DNA of 64,000 bases from contig JAGVYD010000012.1 in assembly GCA_018303405.1 (NCBI GenBank), forward strand, positions 1 to 64,000. The letters run 5' to 3'. This DNA comes from Candidatus Woesearchaeota archaeon. Its GTDB lineage: Archaea > Nanobdellota > Nanobdellia > Woesearchaeales > JABMPP01. Shown in pieces: positions 45,501-55,800 of the stretch (position 1 is the stretch's first letter; each line of letters opens with the position of its first letter). The position numbers and the translations under genes are program-made. The notes beneath the pieces were generated by a model that had not been told where the DNA came from, did not search any database, and worked only from the letters and a program-made list of their open reading frames with translations.

Positions 45501-46776
45501 GGATAGGAACATTATCATGAGCAGGCTGATAGCTGATTTCAACATTGATGACACTCCACCGCAGATTCTCAGCCTAACGCCACCTGAAAAATCCAAACTC
45601 CCGGTGAACACAACGAATTTCACGCTCCGGCTTGAAACCGATGAAGTTAGCTCATGTGCAATTTCAGAGCAGAAGGGCCTGAGATTTTCATTGATGCAGC
45701 CATTTGATTCTGCTGATGGATTTATACATTACAGCAACATAACCAACCTGAGCAATAATGTCGCATATACCAGGTACATCAAGTGCAAGGATACAAAGAA
45801 TAACCTGCTGGCCCTGGAATACAACTTCTCAGTTGAGAACAGGACATTCATTGCCCCTACATTATTGCCCATCAGCGCCAGGACAGTTGATGAGGCGTCT
45901 GCCATTGAAATATTTGTGAATGTGTCAGACGAGGAAAATGATCCCATCCAGCTCTACATAAAGGACCTGCCGAGCATCAATTTCCCCAAGCCAATTGCAG
46001 ACAGGTTTACTCTGTCAAGCCAGACATTCATGCTCAGCACAAATTATGACGATGCTGGCCAGTACAAGCTGCAGGTAATTGCCAGCGACGGTTCCGGAAA
46101 TGTGACAACTGATTTTGTGCTCTATATAATTGATGTAAACAGGCCTCCGGTGCTTGACTTCATTGCGCCCATAACAGCAAAGGTTGGAAATTACCTATAC
46201 AGAAACATCACAGCATCTGACCCTGACGGGGACGCATTGCTATTTTATGAGGATTCTGGTTTATTCACGGTCAACCTTTACACTGGCGGCGTGGTTTTCA
46301 AGCCAAAGGCTGAGCAGATTGGGAATTACACAGTGAATTTCAGTGTCAGCGACGGCGAATATACGGACTATCAGCTTGTTCCTCTTGAGATAACTATGAC
46401 CAACAGGCCGCCCGTGATCCAGTTTATGCCAACGATGTCCACATTGCAGGGCGCGCTGTTTGTTTATCAGGTTAATGCCACTGACCCGGATGGCGATGAG
46501 CTGAATTTCACGTCAAACAGCACTGCCTTCAATATCACAGCATCAGGCTTAATCAGTTTCACGCCGGGGATTTCGGATGTCGGGACGCATATCGTCTCAG
46601 TTCGGGCAAGCGACGGGCTGCTTTCAGCGACGAGAATACTGAACCTATTAATATATCCCACAAATTCAGCGCCGAAGATTTTGGACATCATCAAGCCTTT
46701 GTTTGCATTCCCGGGAGACCAGGTGAATATTACCGTCGAGGCGTGCGATCCTGAATTGGATCCATTGTGCGCCTAA
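36556..46776 (+). CDS. Giant secreted protein: subtilisin-type protease plus nucleotide pyrophosphatase-like domain
   Basis: About 3,400 residues. In order: Gly/Ser-rich N-terminus and signal peptide (about 36670-36740); NosD-like beta-helix (about 36750-37160); a thrombospondin-3-like Ca-binding Asp repeat (37222-37333); S8 peptidase with Asp (37945), His (38092), Asn (38362) and Ser (39037); a BNR-like propeller (about 40400-41900); a type I phosphodiesterase/NPP domain with IDGMD (42082), the nucleophile Thr in LTFPAYTSMMTG (42205) and SDHGFGD (42718); CARDB (44640-44940); a glutamine-amidotransferase-like fold (about 44940-45540); and cadherin/He_PIG repeats (46140-46776). The last repeat stops mid-domain. 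The start is uncertain: ATG 36475 would overlap the upstream gene by 26 bases, ATG 36556 would not. N-glycosylation sequons abound. Confidence 0.88.
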   Translation: MKQAKKGMANNPGGSAGAGSAGCAGSASSSGVLRADAFYSRLFLILCLSFSFLALAEPASADMIAACPVDINSAGTWYLTENLDSASTCINILSSNVTLDCTGLGITGHQNGSGIVVNNSQDVLITNCEVIGFNVGVEASNSDVAVTYGLIFNNSIGISSDSLSAINASFNAIFSNTQWGAFNAAAGPVHAIDNYWGTTLPAEIEVALSGNVEYDPYLTENPYDDLDSDGIINLRDNCKSISNPDQADSDHDGKGDACDINVILNWFVFDPVNEAYSIYPPLLASTETGYFIVQLHDISQKDSTFSSISATSLGPVAQNAFLVQSGQTKLQIQSNANVRWADIYHPAFKLGQDLYYLASTGAGSGTNVEIEISYFPGGSASVLQQLASLNAQIMWEFENTVTLNLSVDSLLNISQNPYVFMIGRYYPVTEKNDVARGITRINAMHQGTYGTILTGAGHNISIMDTGLDTAIGCLGLTDCSTKNPTLMQDFIGRLLEVRLSSALPGNATDTNSHGTHVAGSAVGDGSLSGGMFKGAAPDAKFMYLKQIGNNAAGTQYAMQKGYKILTNSWGGTNCSFAYLPVAQTYDQLTYQFPKSAMLFAAGNEEQNPCGGTGQNSIEPEAVAKNVISVGATESLRALPAPPAAGPHAGNFYVTTSRRITGPPNFNYQSGFPIGTIAGDADNIYDIAGFSSRGPNANPLTANTVRIKPDIVAPGHYIISTRSTVCVDDSDANADGGINHSDCVGRGLPGGPYSAFQGNYSVIDILNSSGNVFVSNFNIRDSDIPGLLVYLNANYFGAPFTTSNVRPIPANPNMPGAATQFYMYNSGTSMATPHVAGSLAVILEYFTKLKGYNDVSSSLMKAMIINGARDIGKLGSPGGMTATNAPDNDQGWGMLSMDDALFPAGLATRLVYKDNEDPNKLKANNDIVSYIALGSVPIRFSKKVNISITLVWMDQPTAVPSHNLVNDLDLLVIDPKGEKFHGNIFKANGFSVPESTRAGKDAVNNVEKVKLQNAVEGFYNISVIAASIAGNPQAFALVVSPVIGADSQNAAGEYDYNFSIGEKVYAAAVGLPNGTSVKVYAIKHSDAVGLAEGQSISSLAQQSSGAVSVMTDNAGTFSGQLLWETSKDIKKIILSNGEFNILVDANNNGKFEASVDVLDYSGRIGFNVKCVNPANGNTCGVVESAISTGVKEQNFNKKDAAFAATDIISEDANKKGKLHIVKKGSLKDGKAYDADPSNTQEQLTFTAGTVQSATTNIWAPDLVGGDYDLVVDLGAGVNPDGIFNSSMDIVDADGFSVLGVVEQVKFAIDSGNTLHAVGVQISKDSSGNEITKLVYGYSLGGTKFTVDREHAELYDWSTDTTVKWKVLREGYGSKFRNPDIAVDSKGNPFIISEIHPTGFEWLIFMALNGTAGTYKTDFGKSIGGSTGNAVDIVIYYWDDFWDPQLSNPRIEIDPTNDMPIILSKVFLMFPDLFYFQQIYPVAAFTVQNVVFPHPLVPTTSTLDIKGGPAVYFGDSLQVATYAREETTGGGVVISHGTVHWPWKWDIPDAVSGEPSRTSNSYQIALDEETKVMSDIATASPRRGSWRWWPVDEVKGLGDDIGNGDLVVDENGDIHVAYYRNLQKYTSSISTVPDRRIFYSKFTAIPLANPPEYPESAIVDYSMPVMVSSDNTLSIHYTPGIDVDKYGRVHLVYPTETHIQYAQFESTVSPGADYDETQISNVQIIDVAPLADIGQNARPTVAVTENGPNIAFRDMDGINSSDNAGYFVRNTGPLDSPVFGTPVQILKPADYSAPPALNFIQMERNKWSKTMRPELYLGWTHILDGEMTFQFKKTLPHTTFLIVIDGMDSAKFNQQLANGNLPRMKQLMADYTSLKATATGIYPQLTFPAYTSMMTGLLPKDHGVPGDRFRASGQVIDLFTDPNKINSHLTSAGTETIFDVLAANSRTMASLEAPITKGIPSDDPNKNTAIDVSFSGGTINNFNDLTTYLNSIDSYDDQSDNDPVDFVSVYLLSQDHGLATASSSMSYTDADSKVGQIIDALAGVNGLEQSIFLITSDHGFGDVSASADKVIKDIHSATKTFTTDNNGYLAYYYLSGSPSNADISAAAKDIQDHNTIIPSSNVLGKLANIYVKQGPLYKNFVAGAVGGNSPAKYQNLFSQYSGDIIITPDTSFYFADAQHKALEKTTLNTVPIIITGNFYKSIIEGTLQLTAPVEQIDIAKTIAYIVGGSDIAQGVGGDGKNIFDPEFSVIVGSPVFVHLYDSQDNHVGILPSGELEATVPLSSYSFDNKTKKIRIDVLQKVDDYKILIDAFGTGNFTLRIRQNLRNESFAIDYPTMNIKQGSVAVVDMLSSPGFTMNFDFDGDSIFEAAVSPKSNIQSQLIDGNLIMAINALQGDKLDIDLLSQYGIRIQGTALNDIADGTIIFSKAPDEGYGGFGFLSVNELLNVNSPDGVEALIGDLNISLKYNTALLDHAVKGSLQLYNIQGGVPSVVPGAILKSNFNLFENIDSTGLYIVGAGDQSPIIHNVEVMPAVSNIANSMFLVVANITDNQALQGVVAKYLGNNYTMSFNIGNGLYETALQAPLADGTYPISVTATDNNNNTAIASYSAFRLDSTPPTVSIISPSDNSVIKDNLAFVKFQVNENVLNASYILDQGPEAQAPLEGFDITPGFGMHNLTVNVLDLALNPATDSISFEIPIDNVEVSELEMPYAAKLGQEIEVAFVARNTGNDSESVTFQLFDNATIVASQALLIASNETVISKFDYVPSLGVHNISVMASPVPGETYLADNRLAQLVKVSDKSVLLVVSDGADPAGSQDYLQAIASAGYDSVFFDTASSIITDKLVNDFRLVIWYTGNSQSTLNGIEAEILQNYILNGGRLFLSGSEIGKDISGTDFYSSGLGAAYTKSVDQLQNIVGIYQDPVSRGLLADIGEGGEEIAASPLANNSQIETVFTYIGANAAGLRKIDPNSKVVYFAFAFEVIASAEDRNIIMSRLIADFNIDDTPPQILSLTPPEKSKLPVNTTNFTLRLETDEVSSCAISEQKGLRFSLMQPFDSADGFIHYSNITNLSNNVAYTRYIKCKDTKNNLLALEYNFSVENRTFIAPTLLPISARTVDEASAIEIFVNVSDEENDPIQLYIKDLPSINFPKPIADRFTLSSQTFMLSTNYDDAGQYKLQVIASDGSGNVTTDFVLYIIDVNRPPVLDFIAPITAKVGNYLYRNITASDPDGDALLFYEDSGLFTVNLYTGGVVFKPKAEQIGNYTVNFSVSDGEYTDYQLVPLEITMTNRPPVIQFMPTMSTLQGALFVYQVNATDPDGDELNFTSNSTAFNITASGLISFTPGISDVGTHIVSVRASDGLLSATRILNLLIYPTNSAPKILDIIKPLFAFPGDQVNITVEACDPELDPLCA

Positions 46777-46835
46777 CAGCGCAAAGAGAGAGATATTGGA
46801 TAATAAAAAATAAACATAAAATGAAAAAATAAAAA

Positions 46836-49800
46836 ATGAAAATCAAAAGACAAAAGGGATTGGAAAATCTTGCATGGGCACTGGCTGCTCTGCTTATCCT
46901 TTGTTCTTCATTAGCTGCAGCCCTGCCTGACCTCATTGTGGACTCTGTCTCATCTCCGTCGGTAATCAATACCAGCGCAAATGTCACAATAGAAGCCAAC
47001 ATAAGCAATATCGGCGATTCAAGTGCCAATAATTTCATGAATTTATTTATAGTTTCCCCGACTGTTACATCGCCTTATCTGTATGGACTGAGTGAACCGG
47101 CAGTGTATACTGGCTCTGTAGCTGACCAGCCAACTTCAGCCCTGGACTCCATGGGCAACCTGCACATGCTATGGATGGACAGGCGAACCGGAGATCTGGA
47201 AATATTCTACCGCATGGAAGATAAGAATGGAAATATCCTAATTGACGACACACAGCTCACATTTTCAGGCACAGATGCTGTCAGGCCATCAATTGCAGTT
47301 GACTCAAATGATAAATTGCACATAGCGTGGCAGGACAGGAGGCTCGGCTCACCTCAGATATTTTACAAGAAGCTTGACCCTTCGCTTGATGACCAGGATG
47401 GCAGTTCAGCCACTGCTGCTGCCATAACTGAAGTCAGTGATATGCACATATCAATCAATGCCCAGAATGAGCATGGCTCACAGGACTCACAGCCGGCTAT
47501 CGCAGTAGATAATACCCAGGATGTGCACATTGTCTGGGAAAGGACCGGCGACGAAAGCATCGGATATGCCAAGCTGGATAACGATGGGAATTTCATAATT
47601 ACCGATGTGAGAATTACAGAGCAATATGGGAATCTGTTCCATTCAGTCCCATCCATTGGCATTGACAGCAATGGCAATGTCCATATTGCATGGAATGAGG
47701 TGACCTTCACTTGCGATTATGAAGTATTTTACATGATGCTCAACGGCTCAAATGGGCAGCCATTAATCAATGCGAGCCAAGTCAGCATAGACGATTGCTA
47801 CGCATCATTTTGGCAGAAGCTGGCAGTGGACTCCTCAAATAATGTGCTCATTGTTGCGGCAGATGAAGGTGGATTGGAAACAAATATCTTCTTTACTGCT
47901 TTTAATCCATATGCATCGGGCCTTGATGGGCAGCCGGCAAACCTTACCCTCATTGCCTATTTTCCATTTGGCCCGCTTCTTCCGGATGATGGAATATACA
48001 GGACACAGCCTAACATGGCGCTTCTGAATGATAATGCACACATTGCATTCTATGATGAAACTACAGGCGATCAGGAATTGCACCTGGTTGTCGTGGGCCT
48101 TTATGGCAACCTTTTGACTCAGGACACACAAATGAGCAATGGCGCCTATGTCACGACATGGACGGGTTGGACTTTCCCTTCAATAGCAGTCAGCAATTCA
48201 GGTGATGGATACATCATGTGGACAGATTACAATCCTGGCCAATATTCTATTTTCAGGTCGACTTATAATTTGCCGCAGCCAAGGATATTTGACCAGCAGT
48301 TGGCAAGCGCAAATGCCGGGCAGGCAGTGAATGTGCCTGCCACCCTTGATACCTCTGGCCTGGTTGGCAGCTATAATTTATTTGTAATCACAGACTCAGC
48401 AAATTCCATCAGCGAGGAAAATGAAAGCAACAACAATCTTTTGTTCTCGTTGCCTGTTATTCAGGGCGCTGACCTAGTAATTGATGTGCTGACTGTTGTT
48501 CCAAATGAATCCATAATCTCGGGCGCTGGCATGGTTGTCAACGCAACTGTCAGGAATGCTGGAATTGTTGACTTGTCAGGCCCAATCTTGGTGGATTTCT
48601 TCGTGGATGACCTGTTTATCACTTCCACAATTGTTGATACTGTCCTGACATCAGGCTCTTCAATTATAATAGGCGGCATGTGGCAGGCCATACCTGGAGA
48701 CCATGTTATCAAGGCTGTTGTAAATCCATCCGGCTGGATCCCGGAACAGGACCTGGGCAATAATGAAAATTCAGTAGCGCTCCCATACATAATCGGACCG
48801 GACTTGATCCTGACAAACATTAGCTGGATGCCAAATGAGACAATTGCAGCGCTTGGCTCGGTAATAAATTTCAATATCACCATGATGAACATCGGGGGCT
48901 CTTCAGTAGAAAGTGGATTTTATGTGGCAGTGAGCCTGAATGATGTATTTGTGGGCAATGCGTATGTGCCGGCATCTGTTGGCAGCCCCATACTTCCAAA
49001 CGCGTCGCGATCAGTGATTTTTGCCTGGGCTGTCTCCGTGGGCAACAGGACAAATTTGACGGCAAATGTCGATGCGTATAATTACATTTTTGAGCAAAAT
49101 GAGAGCAATAACCTATTGAAAAATGAATTTCTGCTGCAGGTTGACTTGCCTGATGTAATTGTTTCAGATGTATTTGTTCAGCCCAGCCCTGCCAGGGTCG
49201 GCAACCTGCTGAATTTCACAGCAACGGTCACAAATATTGGCGCAGTCACCCTCTACCCTGATTATTATGTGCAATTCCTTGTGAACAATGCATTTGTGCA
49301 GAATGTTTACACCACCATCAACATCCCTCCTGGGGCTTCACTCAACATTTCAACAACAGTTAATTATGCCGGGATTTTAGGCTCGCATAATCTCACAGCG
49401 AACGCAGATGCATACAACTATTTCCCGGAACTGAATGAGCTGAACAACCTCCGGATGGAAGGATTCAATGTTTCATCGGGCCCAATAATTAATGGTGTTT
49501 CACACTATCCGTCTGCAGTTGCAGGCGGGCAGGGATTCAATGTAACTGCAAATGTGACTGATGACAAGGGTGTGGCTTCTGTCGAGATTTATTACAGATA
49601 TGATAGCGGTCCATTTGCAACAGGCAGCATGGCCTTGGCAGGAGGGGACATTTTCCAGGGTGCAGTCTCTGGGATGGCCAATATCACAAATATATCCTAT
49701 TTTGTGGCTGCAATAGACACTGATGGATTTTCAACCAATTCCACATTATTCACTGTTTTGATTGATTCAATGCCTCCTGGCTTCGGCAATATCCAAACCT

Positions 49801-52800
49801 CATTGCCATTGCCCAGTGCCTTGAAGCCTGCGAGGGTCACTGCAAGGATTCTCGACAAAAATGATATTGCCAGCACAATCCTCTCCTATAGCTATGATGG
49901 CATAACCTTCCAAAACATTTCCATGGCCAATACCCTGTCTGGCAAGCTGGACGTGTTGGTGCTCGGTGCAGACTCAGCTTCATACCTGAATGATGTGAAG
50001 AATAAGCTGCTCCAGTTCAATTTCATAAACAGCGTTGATGTCTTCCAGGCAAATCTTGACACGCCGAGCCTGGCCCTGCTGATGCAATATGATGCAGTCC
50101 TGACATGGACAAACAACTGCTATTTCAATAATGTGGCTTTGGGGGATGTCCTGGCTGCATATGTGGACAATGGTGGAGGAGTTGTGACAGGCGTGTTTGC
50201 ATATAGCGGCGGGTGCCAGGGGCCTGCTGGCAGGTTCTTGTCCAGCAATTACTTTGCAATCCCCTCAAGCACATCTTACACTTCAGGAAGCAGCACTTTC
50301 AATATCCTCAAGCCAGGCCACCAGATACTTGACGGATTTTCCGTGCTCAACGTGCTATATTATAGGGCGGCCAGCACAACTGTTGTAGCTGGCTCGGAAA
50401 GGGTACTTGACTGGAGCGATAGCAGGGCTTTGGTTGCGACCAGGGATATAGGGAGCGGAAGGGTGGTTGGCTTGGGAATCTGGCCCCCGTCGTCAGATGT
50501 CACTGGCTCAAGCTGGAGCTCAGCTACAGACGGTGATGTCCTGATGGCAAATTCATTGCTTTTCACCTCGCCAAAGAATTTGGTCTTCGCCGACATCCCT
50601 CCTGCAAATGTGTCAGGCAATGTAACATATTTCATCAGCTCAACTGATGCAGCCGGCAACACCAATGTGTCCCAGCTAAAAATATTTTCCACTGATGCAG
50701 AGATTCCAATGGTATCAAATATCAGTTTCATCCCCCCAAATCCAACTTTAAATGATATCATAAGTGTCAAGGCAACAGTGACTGACAACATTGGCCTGAA
50801 AAATGTCACAATCAATTACACAGTCGGCAGCCAGCGCGTGGCAAGGCAAATGCTGCCCGGAGTCCAGCCCAACACATTTGTAATAAACATCGGGCCAATT
50901 TTCTACAACGAAACAGAATTCATCATCCAGGCCGAGGACAATTCCACCAATCTCAACCGTTCCGATCCTATTTTAATCCCGATTGCCATTCCCCAGATGG
51001 GTTACAGCCCATCCTCTGTCAATTTTGCCCAGTCCGGCATCGGGGATTTGCTGTATGAGAACATCTCAATATATAACAATGGGACTGTTAACCTCACTGT
51101 GCGGATTTCATTGCCCTCTTTCCTGAAAAATTCATCTGTCGCCTGCGACAGGCCTTTTGTTGTGACAGGCGACAACAATGCCCTCATATTGATGGTGGAG
51201 AGCAACCAGGATGGCACATTCAGCCCCCAGCAGCAGGTTGCGGATGAGCCATGGTCCCAGCTGTGGGGATTGGGAATAGGGGATTTTGACAATGACAATG
51301 ACTGTGATTTTGTAACTGGCAGCAGCACCAATAATGTGTATTATTACAATAACAATGATAACAATGTATTCTCACCTGCGCAGGTGTTGAACACTTATAC
51401 ATCAAGCAGCTATGCAATGGATGTTGCAGTTGAAGATTATAACAATGACGGCAACCAGGATTTCATCCTTTCCGGAAATAACCAGCTCCTATACCTTTTC
51501 ACAGGGCTCGGGAACGGCTCTTTTGTAAAAACGCAGCTTGCAGATGCCATCACAAGCGCAAGGGGCAAGGACGCCGCTGATGTTGACAGCGACGGTAATA
51601 TGGACTTTGTCATTGGCACGAGCTCAACAAATCTGTACCTCTACAGGGGCAATGGGGACGGGACATTCAAGGTCAGGGAGACTATCACTCACCCGTACTC
51701 GGATGTTTATTCCGTCATCCTGGCTGACTTTGACAGCGATGACAGGATTGACATCATCTCACAAAGTTCCTCGAGCGGTGGAGAGCTCTACTTCCTGAAA
51801 GGCAACGGGGATGGGACATTCCAAACCGGAGTCTACACTGGTCAGGATATGAATAATTACCCTCCGGGAGATAATTTTGATTTTGACAATGATGGCAAGA
51901 TGGACCTGGCAATTGCCACATACACTTCAACATCGTTGAGATGGCTGAAGGGAAATGGCAATGCAACGTTTGTGTCGCCCGCAAATACCATCATTGGCCC
52001 GGCACTGGGCAATGGCAGGATGGGAGTGTCAGCACCGACACCAAGGAAATTCATGACAGTAAGGCTGGCCCCCAATTCAGGATATACCCTCCAAATCCAG
52101 CTGGACACAAGATTGCCTGGAAATTTCTCTGGAAATGTTACAGTTCGCTCGAATGATCCAATAAATCCAATTGCTGGAATTCCAGTTTCTGCTGAAATCA
52201 TCGACACCCTGCCTCCCTTAATAGAAAACATCACCAATGTCAGCGGAGTTCAGAATGCATTGCAATCCTTCAGGATAGAAGCAACGGTCAGTGATAATTC
52301 CCAGGTTAAAAATGTGACAATGCAATTCTTCAGGGATAATGTGACTCTGACTTATGTCATGGGCAGAAATATGGGCACAGGCCTTTCTGGCATCTACAAC
52401 GCAACTATACCATACTATAACATATCATCAAATTACACATATTTTATTGTAGCCACAGATGCCGGGAACCTCATGTCAGCTAGCGGTAATTATAGTTTCC
52501 AGACAACGACTCCTCCCGCCATATTCAATGTCAGCATAGACCCCCTTTTCCCTGGCCTGAATCAAAACATTGATGTGTCTGCAAATATTACCGACGATAA
52601 AGGTGTGCAGTCTGCAATTGTTTTCTACACAAAGCAGGTTGGCGCATTGAACCTGACAGGAATTATCAGCCATTGGGCGGCTGAAAATAATGCTGATGAC
52701 ACCGAAGGAAGCAATAATGGCGCATTGGTCAATGGCGCAGGCTTTGCGCAGGGCAAGTCCGGAGATGCATTCAGCTTTGACGGCATTGATGATTATGTTA

Positions 52801-55800
52801 ATGTTCCGCATGATGCCTCATTGAGCCCATCAACTGTGACAGTCATGGCATGGATTTATCCCACTACACTGTCCGGCAATCATAATGTGGTGTTCAAGGG
52901 CGACCATCAGTATTTGCTCCAAATCAGGAACAGCAATGTTCTCTTTGGCTCAAAAGACGCTTCAGGCGCCTACTCTGAATTCCAGGGAAGCCTGCCGCTC
53001 CAGGCAAATGCCTGGAACCATGTGGCAATAACCCATAATGGAAGCGTGAGGAGAATTTATGTAAATGGCGCGCTGGACCCAACAGCATCATCCCAGAATG
53101 GCCTTTACACCCTTGATGCCAATGCCCTTAAAATTGGCATCCACAATATACTGAGCGAGCCATTTAATGGCCTTATTGACGAAGTCAAAATTTATGGGAG
53201 ATCGCTGACCAATTCCGAAATAGCAGCAATGTACAATTCAGGCCAAAATGGGGTTTGCTATACTTTGAATGAATGCTTTGACTCTGTTGCAATGGGCAAT
53301 CTTGGTGATGCTTATAGCGCAACCATGCCCGGCGCGGCGCAGACATTAAGCATGCAATTTTACATCAATGCAGTTGACTTTGACGGATTTGCCACAAACT
53401 CCTCACGCTTCAATTTCACAATTGATGGCCAGGTGCCGGGCGTGGCAACAGTGCAGCTTGAGCCGGTTTATCCAAAGCACAGTGACAATGTTTCCGTTAC
53501 TGCAGATATTGAAGACAATGTGGGAGTCACTGGCGCAACGCTTTATTATAGCTATGACGGCCTGAACTTTGAAAGCATAGTGATGAATTCATCAGGGCAA
53601 AACAAGATAAATGTTCTTGTGCTCGGAGCCGATCCATCCAATTATCTAACTGATGTCAAGAATAAGCTCCTTCAATTCCCGTCTATTAACTCTGCTGATA
53701 CGTACGATGCAACAAGCGGAACTCCGACATTGGGACAGTTAATGGCATATGATGCAGTGATTACCTGGACGGACTATTGCTATTCCAACAGTGTTGCCAT
53801 GGGCAATGTCATGGCGGACTATGTGGACAGCGGAGGAGGCGTTGTGATGGGCGTATTTGCCTACAATGGCGGCTGCACAGGCCTTGAAGGAAGATTCCTT
53901 TCCAACAATTATTATGCCATCCCTTCAGGCACAGGTTCATCCAGCGGCGGCAGCCTTGTCAACATCCTGATACCAAATCATCCGATCTTCAGGGGATTCA
54001 ATTCCATCTATGTGGATTATTATCGCGCTGCCAGCACATCAGTTGTGGCTGGCTCTGAAAGGGTTGCAAATTGGAATGATGGAAGGGTTTTGGTGGCCAC
54101 CAGGCAGATTGGCCAGGGCCGGACAGTTGGGCTTGGATTCTGGCCGCCGTCATCAGATGTAACGGGCACAAGCTGGTCTTCATCTACGGATGGCGATGTG
54201 CTGATGGCAAATTCCCTGCTTTATGCAGCTGGTTCTGATGGATTTGCCGCCAAAATACCTGCGAGGAACAGCACAGGAAATGTTACCTTTTTTATCAATG
54301 CAACAGATTTGGCCGGCAATACAAATGTTTCAATATTTTATTATTACCTGGCAGATGGGGAATCTCCGACAATCAGCAATGTCACTTTCAATCCGGCAGT
54401 CCCAAGCGTAAATGATAAAATAAACATCACAGCTGTGATTGAGGATAACCAATTTGTCGGCTTGGCCTATCTCAGCTACTACAATGGAGTTAACAGGACT
54501 GTTGTTTACCTAAATGCCACTGGAAATAATACTTACTTTGTGCAGATAGGGCCATTGGCATTGAACCAGACTGATTTCTACCTGCTTGCCAGGGATCCGG
54601 CCGGGAATTCAGTCAATACAAGCCCCATGGTCATCACTTTCGCCACACCGCAGATTATCGTTGTGCCATTGGAAATAAATTTCTCCATAGTGGGCATTGG
54701 AAATGATGTCAGGGCCAATCTGTCCATAACGAATGACGGGGCAGCTGAATTGATTGCCAGCGTCAAGCTTCCTCATTTCCTGAACGCTTCGCAAAACACT
54801 TCGTATGTATCTTCATGCAGCAATGCTTTCATTGTCACCTCCGATGTCAGTGGCCTGCTCGCATATCTTAAAATCAATGGTGATGGGACTTTCGGGCCGC
54901 AGACCTCAATTGTCGACGAGCCATGGACCGGCGTTTGGGGAGTTGGAATCGCTGACTTTGACAATGACAATGATTGCGACTTTGTGACAGGGGGGAGCGA
55001 CAGCAATATCCATTACTACCAGCAAACCTCGCCCTTTGCCTTCGCGCCGCAGGTTTATTCAGGTACATATTCATCATCAGGATATGGCATGGACATAGCA
55101 GTGGCTGATTATGATGAGGATGGCAATGACGATTTTGTCATTTCCGGCAATGGTGGAAATGTATACCTTTTCAAGGGAACTGGCTCCGGGACTTTCACAA
55201 GCACCCTGCTGGAGGGATTGCCTGCAGCAGGACGTGGAAAAGACTCAGGCGATGTCAATAATGACGGCCACATTGACTTTGTCTCAGCAACCTCAGATTA
55301 TAATTTATGGCTTTACAAGGGAAAAGGTGACGGGACATTCTTTGCAAGGGAACTTGTCAGCCACCCGTATTATAATGTCTACAGCGTTGTCCTTGCTGAT
55401 TATGACAACGATGGGAATGTGGATATCATGGCTGAGAATTGGGGCGGCACAGGTGACTTATACTTCCATAAAGGAAACGGGGATGGCACTTTCCAGGCAG
55501 AAGTGTATTCAGGCATAAGCCTAAGTGATTATATCCCTGCGGAAAATTATGACTTTGACCAGGACGGAAATATGGACATTGTCATTTCCAGGTACAGCAA
55601 TTCTGATGTAAGGTGGTACAAAGGGGATGGGGACGGAACCTTCACTGCGCCGGCAAACACGCTGATAGGTGCGCCGCTGGGCAGTCAGCGAATGTCTGTC
55701 AGCACGACACCAATTGACACCGGATTTGAAATAATCATATCGCCCAATGAAACTATAACAATAGAATTAAGGCTCGATACCTCGCTGCCACAAATTTTCT

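Noticed and set aside
46700-46900. A frameshift joining the two giant genes into one
   Set aside because: The second gene begins with its own signal peptide, and no frame after the stop continues the interrupted repeat domain.
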